From Deinandra increscens subsp. villosa (Eukaryota; Streptophyta; Magnoliopsida; Asterales; Asteraceae), in contig JBCNJP010000006.1 of assembly GCA_039602395.1 (NCBI GenBank), positions 14,992,952 to 15,056,951 of the forward strand: DNA of 64,000 nt, written 5' to 3'. The notes beneath the pieces are model-generated. The model did not search any database, was not told where the DNA came from, and saw nothing but the letters and a program-made list of their open reading frames with translations. A program made the position numbers and the translations under genes. This document shows, one piece after another, positions 54,263-63,654 of this stretch. Position 1 is the first letter of the stretch. Each line of letters begins with the position of its first letter.

Positions 54263-54988
54263 TTAAAAACTCACATGCATGTAAACTCTGTAGATAATTT
54301 TCTTGTGAAGCAATCTATCAACAACCATCTCGCAATCATACTTTCCAATCCACACGTTTATGTTTCTCTTGAAATTCTTACAGTCATGAACAGTGGCACC
54401 AACACCCTCAAAACCAGCATAATTGGTTCTCATAATGGAAAAGGCTTTAACAGGCCCAATATTCAGTTTAGAGAAATTGAAAATAAACTCCTTCTGTCCC
54501 AAAGTCAACTTACGAGCAGCATTTAACATATGGTAGTCATTCTCATCAACAAGGGGATGGTTATGTTCTTCGTTGAAACCAAAAACTATATATTTGTTGC
54601 TAGCACATATTTTAATCTTTAAACAAGCACGACAACCAGTCCTAATAGATGGTCTACTACGAGACTCTGATTCAAAACCATCAAGTGTATTTACCTTTTT
54701 GTAGATTTTGTTTCCTTCTTTAGAACACAAATAATGTCTTAACGTAACCACATTGTGCTTCTCTTTTGTTGTTCCTTTTCTTATTGTAAAACCTCTATTT
54801 TTAGCATAATCCTCGTAGAAAGCATAAGCCTCGGCTTCAGAAGAGAAAACCATGTCAAGTTGTGGCCTTTTTGACAAAGAAACATCGGGTATATAGAATT
54901 TTCGACCTGTACGTGGTGATGTGCGGACAATACCCACACCGTAGTTCTCATCAGGAACGTCATGTTCACACTTGTCTGTTATACACAT
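54263..54988 (-). pseudogene. Transposase N-terminal FAR1 DNA-binding domain
   Basis: 241 codons. MVFSSEAEAYAFYEDYAKNR and GFTIRKGTTKEKH start the FAR1 domain. TLRHYLCSKEG, SIRTGCRACLKIKIC and FGFNEEHNHPLV supply the Cys/His ligands of the WRKY-GCM1 type zinc finger. It reads into LGQKEFIFNFSKLNIGPVKA. A one-base shift near 54300 then moves the frame; the correct continuation (TGNQGSLVGLFWCDQEMKRS) is in the next frame. Confidence 0.88.
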
Positions 54989-55108
54989 AAATTATAAATA
55001 GCATACACAAAAATTAGCATGTCAACATATTTAAACAGAATGAAGACATAACTAAAAAGCACTTCATAACAAACAAAGATTATAAACATTTTTTTTACTA
55101 ACAATAAG

Positions 55109-55597
55109 TGTAGGTCCGGAAATCTCCCAAACACACGATATTTCTATCACAAACGAGTGCGGAATCCTCGTTTATGATTGATTCAAGAAAAGGGATAAAG
55201 AGAACACGAGAATACGATGATTGAAAGATAAAAGCTTGATCTTTGCACACAAGAAAACTTGTCGGGTACAAGATCTGAAAATCGTAAACTCCCTCGAATC
55301 TCTTATTACGATCGTGAACACCAATGCTTCACTAGAAATCGTAAACTCGTTTCTCCAAAAGCTTCTTGATCATAAACATGAAGTGGTATTTATACCACCT
55401 CTTACAAGCACATGGGCTAATCATAAACCCAATAAGCCCAATCATAAACCCAAGCCCATGCCCAATCTAATAGTAAACTAGCCTAAACATAATAAAACTA
55501 GCCTACTAATCTAATTAAACCCTCTAAGCCCAGCCCAAGTTATTTAATATTACAAACCTCATAATCTAGCCTCTACAATAAGGGACCACTACTAACA
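55109..55597 (-). mobile_element. Solo LTR of family B
   Basis: On the minus strand it starts TGTTAGTAGTGGTCC and ends CCGGACCTACA, about 489 bp. It shares with the LTR at 56070-56451 the TATAAATACC box, several TTTACGATT words and the GAATCAATCA(T/C)AAACGAGG...GCACT(C/T)GTTTGTG block near the 3' end. The left flank is ATAAG; the right flank reads ATAATAAG, so the 5-bp duplication is ambiguous by a few bases. No internal region, hence solo. Confidence 0.75.
55386..55395 (-). promoter_or_regulatory. TATA-like box of the family B solo LTR
   Basis: Minus strand GGTATAAATACC, an excellent plant TATA box, itself palindromic. The same TATAAATACC is in the LTR at about 56198-56207. Confidence 0.6.
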
Positions 55598-55701
55598 ATA
55601 ATAAGAATTGAAACACATCAAAAACAAAATATAAACTTGAATTAAAAAACAAATCCTCAAGATATGACAGACAGAGTCAAAATCAATTAAATAAACATAT
55701 A

Positions 55702-56068
55702 TAAATAGCACTTTGCAGAATATGTAAATAGCACCGTACCATAACGAAAAATCCCATCTGACCTTTATAAAAAACATAGAAAATAGCTGAACTTGAATTT
55801 AAAAAAATGATTACAACAATTTATTACTTAGAAGATGTAAATAGCACTTTTGGGAATATGTAAAGAACACTTTATCAACAACATAAAATCACATTGTGAA
55901 ATTGAATTCTGATTGATATTTAAAAAAAATAGATATAAATAGTACTTTGCAGAATATGTAAATAGCACTGTACCATAACAAAAAATCCCATCTGAACTTT
56001 ATAAAAAACATAGAAAATAGCTGAACTTTAACTTAAAAAAATGAATACAACAGTTTTTACATAGCAGA
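55702..56068. repeat. Tandem duplication near the MULE right side, 227-bp period
   Basis: ATAAATAGCACTTTGCAGAA at about 55702 recurs (one change) at about 55929, each followed by TATGTAAATAGCACNGTACC and AAAATCCCATCTGA. The second unit is cut at 56069 by the family B LTR. Subterminal tandem repeats are common in DNA transposons. Confidence 0.75.
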
Positions 56069-56069
56069 T

Positions 56070-56451
56070 TGTTGGGCTATACATTATGAGGCATGAACAT
56101 TAGACTGGGCTTATTTGTTTTTGGGCTTAGTATGTTTACGGTTTGGGCTTGTTGGGCTTAGGAGTTTACGATTTCTTGTAGGGTTTTGCAAGGGTTGTAT
56201 AAATACCCAACTTGTTGATGATTAATGCAAGTTTTCAGTTTACGATTTCCAGTTTTCTCTTTACATTTACGATCGCAAACTCGACTTCATTGAAGATTGA
56301 TTGTTCATCATTCAAGAATTGATTGTGTTGCTTGTTCTTCACCTTAAATATTGTCTTTTTCATCATCTTCTTCTCGAATCAATCACAAACGAGGTTTCTG
56401 CACTTGTTTGTGTTTACGATTTCGTGCTCGGTTGTTGTTTCTGGTCCAACA
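56070..56451 (+). repeat. 5' LTR of family B
   Basis: 382 bp with inverted ends TGTTGG/CCAACA, TATAAATACC at about 56198-56207 and five TTTACG words. Confidence 0.85.
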
Positions 56452-56453
56452 AT

Positions 56454-56465
56454 TGGTATCAGGGC
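56454..56465 (+). other. Primer-binding site of family B
   Basis: TGGTATCAGGGC, one change from the usual tRNA-Met site, two bases after the LTR. Confidence 0.82.
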
Positions 56466-56539
56466 CTAGAATCACCTGATTCGAGGTTCCACGATATTAG
56501 ATTCGAGTGTTTAGCTGGAAAAGGAGTTAGCTTGTTGCT

Positions 56540-56830
56540 GTTCTGGGAGTTTACGATCGTTTCTGGGCAGGTATTGAAGATTACGATCGGTGTTCTTCAT
56601 CGAAAGTGTGTTTACGACTTCAAGACTGCATTTTTAAGGGTTTACGATCGCGATTACGACTTTGTACGGTGTTTACGACTTCAAGCTGCGATTTTTAGTG
56701 TTTACGATCTCGATTACGATCCGGAGCTGTTTACGATCGGGATTACGATCCGAAGTTGTTTACGACCAGTGTTTACGTTCCAGCTGTCTGATTCAATCAT
56801 AAACTAGTGTTTACGATCGGAAACTCATAT
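56540..56830 (+). repeat. TTTACGATC leader array
   Basis: About thirteen GTTTACGA or GATTACGA words in ~290 bases between primer site and gag start, many as GTTTACGATCG or GATTACGATCC. The same word continues in the LTR and in the solo LTR but is not obvious in gag. Confidence 0.8.
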
Positions 56831-56866
56831 TTGGACAATTTTTGTGATTTTTCCTAAACTTTTGTC

Positions 56867-59800
56867 ATGGATTTCGAACCGAGCATGTACCAAAAACTGG
56901 ACTTTGAGATTGGATCAACTACCCGTCCTCCAAGACTCACATCTGCTGATAACTTCCTCGAATGGAAATACATATTTCAGAACCATTTGAAAAGCGTTGA
57001 TCTGAGACTTTGGAGATCTGTTGTTAATGGACCATTTATTCCTACTCACACTGAAGCAGGAAAGGTTGGAGTGGTAAAAACTGAAGCAGAATACTCGGAT
57101 GATGATTGGGAAAAATGTAACTAGGATGTGAGAGCGTATGCTATCATGACTATGGCTTTGACACTGGAGATTGCACAAGGATTTAAGAAGTACAAGACTG
57201 CAAAGAAGCTCTGGGATGCTCTGGTGGTTGCATATGAAGGAAATCCCGATATCAAGGCGAGCCGTAAACAGATGCTGAAGTAGAAGTTTAATTTGTTCAA
57301 TCACATTCAAGGAGAGTCCTTTGAAGCTCAAGTTCAAAGATTGGTGTCCTTAATTACTGAGATGTCAAGCTACGATGTTGAACCCGAACAGGAGGATAAG
57401 AATCTGAAGCTGTTGAACAGTTTACCCAAAAATTGGAATACCAACATTTCAATCATTAAAGATAACAACAAGCTTGAGGAGTTGACTGGTGATGAGCTTA
57501 TTAACAAACTGAAGTCAAAGCTGATTGATGATAAACATAGAGAGCTGAATCATTTAAGTTCACTCAGTATGGCAGGAAAACTGAATCAGGCTCTCTTATC
57601 TGAAGAAGTAGGGTCAAAGCAAGCTGGAAGTTCGTCTGGAAATGATTCAAGTGCTAACAGAAAGTTAACTACATTTGTGGCACGATCTCAAGCAAGTTCA
57701 AGTGGAATGGTCAACACTGATGAGGCTAATGCTACCAAAGATCCCAACTTTGCCCTTGGGATGGGATTTATGAACAGTTACCATGCACTTATGGCTGGAA
57801 CATTGGTGCCTACTGATATGCTGTCAGGAGAATTGAACCAGATCAATCCTGAAGATGTGGAAATGCTTGATGTTTCCTGGCAAATGGCAATGGCAGTTTT
57901 CCGCGCTAAGAAGTTTATTGCAAAAACTGGAAGGAATGTATGGAAGGATCAGGATAAGATAAGGATGGGTTTTGATAAGAGCAAGCTCAGATGTTTCAAT
58001 TGTGATGAGTACGACACTTTGCAAGAGAGTGTATCAAGCCAAAGAGGGAGAAACCAGAAGAGAAGAAAGCTGGAGATGGTAAAGGGAAGGCAGAGACAAA
58101 GGCTTTGGTTGTGCAAGACTATGGAGAATATCAATGGGCTTCGCAGGTAAGGGAACTCAGTCTGACAGGTACTATGATTGCTCAGATGGAGAATGATGAT
58201 GAGGAGGAGCATGCATTTATGGTCACAGAAGAAAAGTCAGAAGAGAAAGAAGAGAACCTGGTTGAAGACAATGAAGCTTTTGCAGCCGAGGTCGATAACA
58301 CAAAGGTATGTACTAATCCCACTTGTGCACGTTTAATTCCTGGCCTTAGACAACTTTGGAAGAATAGTGAGATAGAATTATTTGATATGCAATGTTCTAG
58401 AAGTTCGTTTAAGGGTAGATGGGAAAAGAGTGAGGAGAAAGTTAAAGCTCAGAAATTGGACATAGAGAAATACCAAGCCCTTGCCTCTGAGAAGTATGTC
58501 CTTTATGACAATGCTAAGTTAGAGATTGCTGAGCTTAGAAAGCAGGTAGATGAACTTACACATCAGAACAATGAGTTGCAAGTAAAATTAGATGTGAATC
58601 AAATGAGAAATAAAAGAATGCTTGAAGCTGGTAAGGCTTTGTCCAACTGCATAACCGATGTTAGGTTTGGTAAGGATAAAAGAGGAATAGGAATTAGTTT
58701 TTCTGAAAAGAACAAGAATAATGTTCCTAAACCTGTGCCTAGAGATATAATAGGTATGATCTATGAGGAGGATCAGGTAGATAGATCTGAATCAGAAATG
58801 CATGAAGCAGGACCTCCCCTAGATAGTGTATTGGTTGGTGTGAAACCTATGATAGGAACTAGAAAATGAGAAACATATGATGTATGGGTTGGGTAATCAG
58901 AATAGAATTGTGGCATCCACAAGTGAACCAGGTCCATCCCAGGAACCATTAAACGATAATGTTGGTTTTTCTGACGTTTTTGTTTCATGTGCAGATGAAG
59001 TAAGGATCCAAGATGTTTCTGGGAAGGATGGTGAATGCTTAAGAGTCAAAGAGTGTCATGTGTCTAGTAGTTTAACTTCTGATTTACCTAAGGACGATAT
59101 TCTAGCACCTGTGTCAGAACTTATTATGTCCAAGTCAAAAGAGTCTGTTGTGTCTTTGTCATCAAAACATGTTTCTGATTCTAATGAAAAAGTTAATGGT
59201 TCTAAAATTCGTGTGCCTAACACAAGAATTGGTCGTGAGTCTAAGCCCAAGGACTTTGTTCCTTATCCCCAGGTTGTGTCTACTTTCAACAGAACAAACA
59301 AATCAAAATCAGAACAATTTTGTTTAATTACACAACCAGAAAAAGTTCCAAAACATGTAATACACAAATGGGATGATAAGCCTGAATGGAAGTCGTCGTA
59401 TCCAAGACTCTAATATCTCTGTAGTCATGTAAATGGGCCTAGACTTATGAATTGTTTTCAGTGTGGAGAACCAGGGCACTTTGCTGCAAACTGTGTGAAT
59501 AGACCTTATCAACCATACTATCCGCAAAACCCACGGACCAGTATGTTGGAGAAAATGATGACAGGTGGAAACAAAAATCAAAAGCAACAAGCTTGGTCAC
59601 AGGAAAAGCAAAGTTCAGAACCAATAAAGACTCAACAGTCTAAGGTTTTAAACACAAAAGCTCCAGTGACGAAGCCTGTTGATGAAAAGTGGAATGTGGC
59701 CAAAACTCCGAAACCAACTTACACACCTAAAGGAGTTTACAAAAAGAATGATAAGATGAGACCGAAATTTGTTGAGAAACAAGTGTCTAAAACAAAAGGA

Positions 59801-60131
59801 ATTTCTAAACCTAAAGGCAAAACAAAGGTTGAGACACAAAATTCAAAATCAAAAGAAGTCTCTCAAACAAAACAAGTTGTTCAGACAAAATTGAAACTTG
59901 AGTGGACTCCTGTCAAGAAATCTCCCGGTAAAAAGGCCACATCTCCACAAAAGAAAGCTGCATCAGTGAAGAACTCAACCAATGTGATGAAACCACAAAA
60001 ACACCTTGTTTGGAAACCAAAAGTCAACGCTCAAAGTTTGAGTGTAACTGAATCAAAAGCAGGAATGTCCCTTCAATTAGTTAACTACATTGATTCCAAA
60101 GGTGTGCCCAGATCTGTTATGGCCTGGGTAC
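56867..60131 (+). pseudogene. Family B gag with several breaks
   Basis: Starts MDFEPSMYQKLDFEIGSTTR. The UBN2-type domain (FLEWKYIFQNHLKSVDLRLW, then KKLWDALVVAYEGNPD) is cut by TAG codons at about 57122 and 57282. At 58013 one base is missing inside the first zinc knuckle: it reads CFNCDEY and then shifts. In the new frame come a coiled coil (LEIAELRKQVDELTHQNNEL) and, after further stops near 58867 and 59411, a second knuckle CFQCGEPGHFAANCV and a Lys/Pro/Thr-rich tail ending GVPRSVMAW. The two-knuckle and coiled-coil layout is the same as in family A, though the sequences differ. Confidence 0.87.
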
Positions 60132-60132
60132 C

Positions 60133-62084
60133 TGTAACATCCCGAGTTCTTAAATAATTGGATGCTTAATTTTAATTATGATATATGTAGACTTTAGAGA
60201 AATAAGCGGGTTTAGAGGGGTTAGCCGGGTTATTCCATGGGGATTTCTAGTTAAAAGTTAAATTTTATTAACTAAGGTTAATAGCTAGAGAAAGTTAGAG
60301 GACTAAATGGGTAAATGTGAGTTTTGGCTAGAATTTATAAAAAAATGTGAAATAAAGGGACCAAGCTGTAAATATTGTGAATAAGAATTAAGTCTGGGTC
60401 TCCCCCAGACTTAGAAATCGACGCAGAGAAAGAATGGAGAGGGGGAGACCTAGTTCTTGAGGAGAAATCTCAAATTGGAGCCTGAGAGTTGGAGGTTTTA
60501 TTGAGTGAGGTCGGATTCAAGCATAGGAGGCTTCCTACATCACGATTTCCACCTTAAATCTCAGAAATTCTTGTCAAGTAAGTTGCTTTGTGGTAGGGTG
60601 AGATTATAGGTTTCATCTAGAGGTGAAATTGATGCTTGATTCTGTGTTGTTATGTGTTTATGTGTCTAGATGAAACTAAATTACTGCTTGCATGATTGAT
60701 TCTATGTGTATTTGTTAGAATTGGGATGGGGGTTAAACCCCATCTAGTAGAAATCGAAACCCATTATGGGTTGGGGGTTTTGGATGGTAATTTGAATGAA
60801 TAGATCCATAATGAAGCTAGGAAATTGTTAATTTGTGCATGAAATCTGGTTGTGTTGTGTCAAGAATCAATAATGGATGTATGGAGGTTTCATATGTTAC
60901 TTGCTAGTTAGGATGGAATGTATGCACATAAGATGTTCGATGAAATGCCTGAATGAAGTTGATGATGTGTATGAGCTGAATTTTTATGAATTTAGTAGTG
61001 ATGGAATGTGGAATGTATGCATGACAAATGTGGAATTGAGGAATTTAATCAATGGTTTGATTATAGGTGAAGCTAGTGGAAGTGCAAATCATCAACGTGA
61101 AGGCAAGGCTAAATCCTAAAGGTAACACGTAGCGGATAGTCGTTTTGTGCTAGAATTGATTATAATTTACTATTGTGCATCGATGAGGTAGAATTACAAA
61201 TGATGGGATGAGAATAATTGATGGGGTGGGAATAATGATAATGGTCATGAGGTGTGACCAAGCTGAATTGCGGTGAATTGTGACCCGTTTGGGTTGAGCT
61301 GAAGTGTCTAGGAACTTGCGGGACTGTGAGGTTTTAGTCCTCAAGATTGTCTTGACACGGAAACGGAATGAATTGGCACCCCTTGCGGGTGCCAAGACCT
61401 TGACTTGGTGAGAAATTTGCAGGCGTAAACTTGCTAGGTAAGCCGGGAGATACATGGGTGCCTTAACGGGTCAACGGGTTGGTTGGGTACTATGCGTATT
61501 GGATTTGTGTCATTCCTACGGGGTTATTAACGAAATGGATAAAAGTTTATAAATTTGCAGGTTATAGTAGTTTCCTAGTGCTAAGTATGAAATGGGAATT
61601 GGTGGGATTGTACAAGAGTGAAAACTGCAGAAAAATGGCTAAGTATGGGAAAACTGGCCTGGAGCCCTGGAAATCAGGCTCCAGGCGTATCGCCTGGAAG
61701 TCCAGGAGCTCCAAGCGATACGCTTGGAGCTGCTGTCCGGGTTTTTGTTTTGTTTTCTTGTTTTTAATTGATGTATTGTGTTGAATGCTGATATGTGCCA
61801 TCAATACTAATTTGTTACTGGTGTTGTTGGCAGGTAATCAATCGTAGACGGGTCGGGATCGAATCGAAGAGCTTGGAACCGAACATCGCATCTTTTGGAA
61901 CCCAAATGTTTATGTTTATTAATGTGAATGTTTTGTGTATTACTATGGGGTTAATGGTGTCAAACACCTGATTTTGTAAATGTGGTATGGTAATGGACGG
62001 AAGTTTTATATATATAAAGTATGAATTTTCAAACTCTGATTATAAAACGAGGTTAATACGCGTAATTGGGATTGGGGCCTTACA
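60133..62084 (+). repeat. 5' LTR of the gypsy element
   Basis: Starts TGTAACATCCCGAG and ends GGGGCCTTACA, the ends typical of long Tekay/Del LTRs. It includes a GGCTCCAGGCG(T)ATCGCCTGGA palindromic stretch at about 61676-61700 (also AAGCGATACGCTTGGAGC at 61712-61729). No gene inside. Confidence 0.83.
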
Positions 62085-62086
62085 AG

Positions 62087-62100
62087 TTGGTATCAGAGCC
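62087..62100 (+). other. Primer-binding site of the gypsy element
   Basis: TTGGTATCAGAGCC, two bases after the LTR end; tRNA-Met type. Confidence 0.87.
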
Positions 62101-62350
62101 ACGGTTTGAGGGATTCAAGTGTCATGGGGGCACTTGAACTCAAACCAAGTGCTCGTAATGGGGAAAGATGTTCGGTTCAAGGTTCGATCTTCTGACCCGG
62201 TAAGTGATTTAAATTATATGTATTGTGACATTGAATGATGAAATGTGCGGTATGGATCATTTTAAATGGTTGAGCTGAAAATTTTTTTAGTGATTGAAAA
62301 GCGGAAGTATGTGATGATGATGCTAACCTATTGTAAACTTTCAGTTTACT

Positions 62351-63654
62351 ATGGCTGATGAAAACAACCCAGCTGGGGCTCTTACAGAGCCCATGATTGC
62401 AGAGGTAAAGAAGCTGATCTCGGATGAGATTGAGACCTCGGTGGAAACAGCGGTACGGACCCATGTGGGCCAAATGGAAAATGCCTTGATGGAGGCATTG
62501 GAGAAAAAGCTGGAATCTATGAAAAATGATCTTATGGCGGAAAGTAGCGGAAAGAAGGATAAGGGGAGGTGTACATATAAAGACTTTATGGCATGTAAGC
62601 CTCCCCTATACACTAATGAAGCGGATCCGATAGCTTGTTACCGATGGTTAGCAGAAATTGAAGCGGTTTTTGAGCGGAGTCACTGTGATCCCGAGGATCA
62701 AGTGACGTTTGCAACCGGGCAACTCCGGTCGCATGCGAAAGACTGGTGGGATATGACACGTGAAGAAAAAGGGAAGGAGGCCACGAAGGCCATGAGCTGG
62801 GAGGAATTTAAAGCAGTATTTGCAGTATATCACAGCCCCGAATCTGAAGTAAACAAAATACGGGATGAGTTAATGCAGTTTCGTCAAAGAAAGGGGCAAC
62901 CGATTGGGGAAGTGATTAGCTATTTCCTGGATCGGGTGAAATTTTGTAAGGAGCTGTTGAGAACTGAAAGGCAGAAGATTTACCAGTTTAACAATATGCT
63001 GAATGCTGATTTTAGGGAGTTTACTAATGCTTCCAAATGTGCGACTCTCGAGGAGCTGATCAATGCTTGTCGAGAGAGAGAGTTGGAGCTGAGAAAGCAA
63101 GTGGAAAGGGGCGAGAAGAGGGGAATAGAAAGCAGTTCTACCCCAAATAAGAAACCAAAGGTGAATGAATCACCCAAAAAGGCTGAAAACAAGAAGAGTG
63201 GGTCGACTGATTGCCCCCATTGTGGGAGGGCTCACAAAGGAGAATGTTTCTTTCTGACCAAGCAGTGTTACGGATGTGGAAAGACGGGTCATAGCATAGC
63301 TCAATGTCCTAGCCCTGCGCGGGTATGTTTTGGATGCGGAAAGACGGGTCACAAGAAGAGTGAGTGCCCAAACCCGAGCGCGGGGGCGGGCCAAAGCGGA
63401 GTAAAGCCGGATATTCCTCGAGCAAGAGGAAGATCTTATCAGCTGACTGTGGAGGAAGGAAAGGTGGATCCGGGGGTAGTGACAGGTATCTTTCTTGTCA
63501 ATTCTATCCCTGCACATGTATTGTTTGATACGGGAGCGAGTAGATCATTTGTTTCCTATGATTTTACCCGCCACCCTTCTTTTGTTATTAACAAGCTGTC
63601 TGTGCCTTTAGAACTAGAAATAGCAGATAACAAGAGTGTCTTAGTCTTTGATGT
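62351..63654 (+). CDS. Gypsy gag and start of protease, truncated
   Basis: Open for over 430 codons from MADENNPAGALTEP. Residues ~80-220 form the Retrotrans_gag domain (CYRWLAEIEAVFERSHC, then VTFATGQLRSHAKDWWDM and SWEEFKAVFAVYHSPESEVN). Three Cys-rich units follow: CPHCGRAHKGEC (~286), CYGCGKTGHSIAQCP (~306) and CFGCGKTGHKKSECP (~325). The retropepsin begins at about residue 380 with AHVLFDTGASRSFVS, carrying the catalytic DTG. The frame meets foreign DNA at 63655 (VFDVVYDRAH, stop at 63674). No stop occurs before the break, so the copy was young when broken. Confidence 0.87.

Larger units (their letters stand above)
46198..54988 (-). pseudogene. FAR1/MULE/SWIM transposase gene, split by a retrotransposon
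   Basis: In order on the minus strand: FAR1-type DNA-binding domain (54988-54263), MULE transposase core (54242-53777, then 53409-53268 and, across the inserted element, 47492-47010) and SWIM zinc finger with tail knuckle (46812-46198). Introns with GT...AG borders are seen at about 53793-53410 and 47033-46813. Lesions: frameshifts near 54300 and 46590, a possible frame problem near 47200, and the 5.8-kb family A insertion. The protein would bind the element ends and cut DNA. FAR1-related host transcription factors share this layout, but the Ulp1 partner and repeats favour a transposon. Confidence 0.85.
34549..56069. mobile_element. Mutator-like element with Ulp1 protease and transposase genes, heavily nested
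   Basis: Two convergent genes define it: an Ulp1-type cysteine protease (plus, 35070-40638) and a FAR1/MULE/SWIM transposase (minus, 46198-54988). MULEs carrying an Ulp1-like gene are known in plants (for example Kaonashi in Arabidopsis). Non-coding parts on both sides of every nested insertion share the word AAATAGCACT in one orientation, tying the fragments together. The left limit abuts the LARD LTR and the right limit abuts a family B LTR inserted into it, so true termini and target duplication are not visible. Nested within are 35713-36393, 39161-40542, 40905-45848, 47493-53267 and 55109-55597. Confidence 0.75.
56070..60132 (+). mobile_element. Family B LTR retrotransposon, 5' part
   Basis: 5' LTR 56070-56451 (TGTTGGGC...GTCCAACA), primer site 56454-56465, leader with TTTACGATC words and a broken gag from 56867. 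At 60132 it is interrupted by a gypsy element inserted near the gag end. The LTR entered MULE DNA (the word ACATAGCAG lies just left). Pol and the 3' LTR are not seen. The relic at 23358-25200 and the solo LTR at 55109 belong to the same family. Confidence 0.85.
60133..63654 (+). mobile_element. Ty3/gypsy (Tekay/Del-like chromovirus) element, 5' part
   Basis: A 1952-bp LTR (60133-62084), primer site TTGGTATCAGAGCC (62087-62100), then gag and the start of protease. It inserted into family B gag (left flank GTACC at 60128-60132). At 63654 the protein frame changes suddenly to unrelated DNA, so pol and the 3' LTR are missing or lie beyond a further insertion. Confidence 0.87.

Noticed and set aside
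46198..54988. Host FAR1-family transcription factor gene
   Set aside because: Domain order alone would allow it, but the Ulp1 partner, shared dispersed word and nested setting fit a MULE better.
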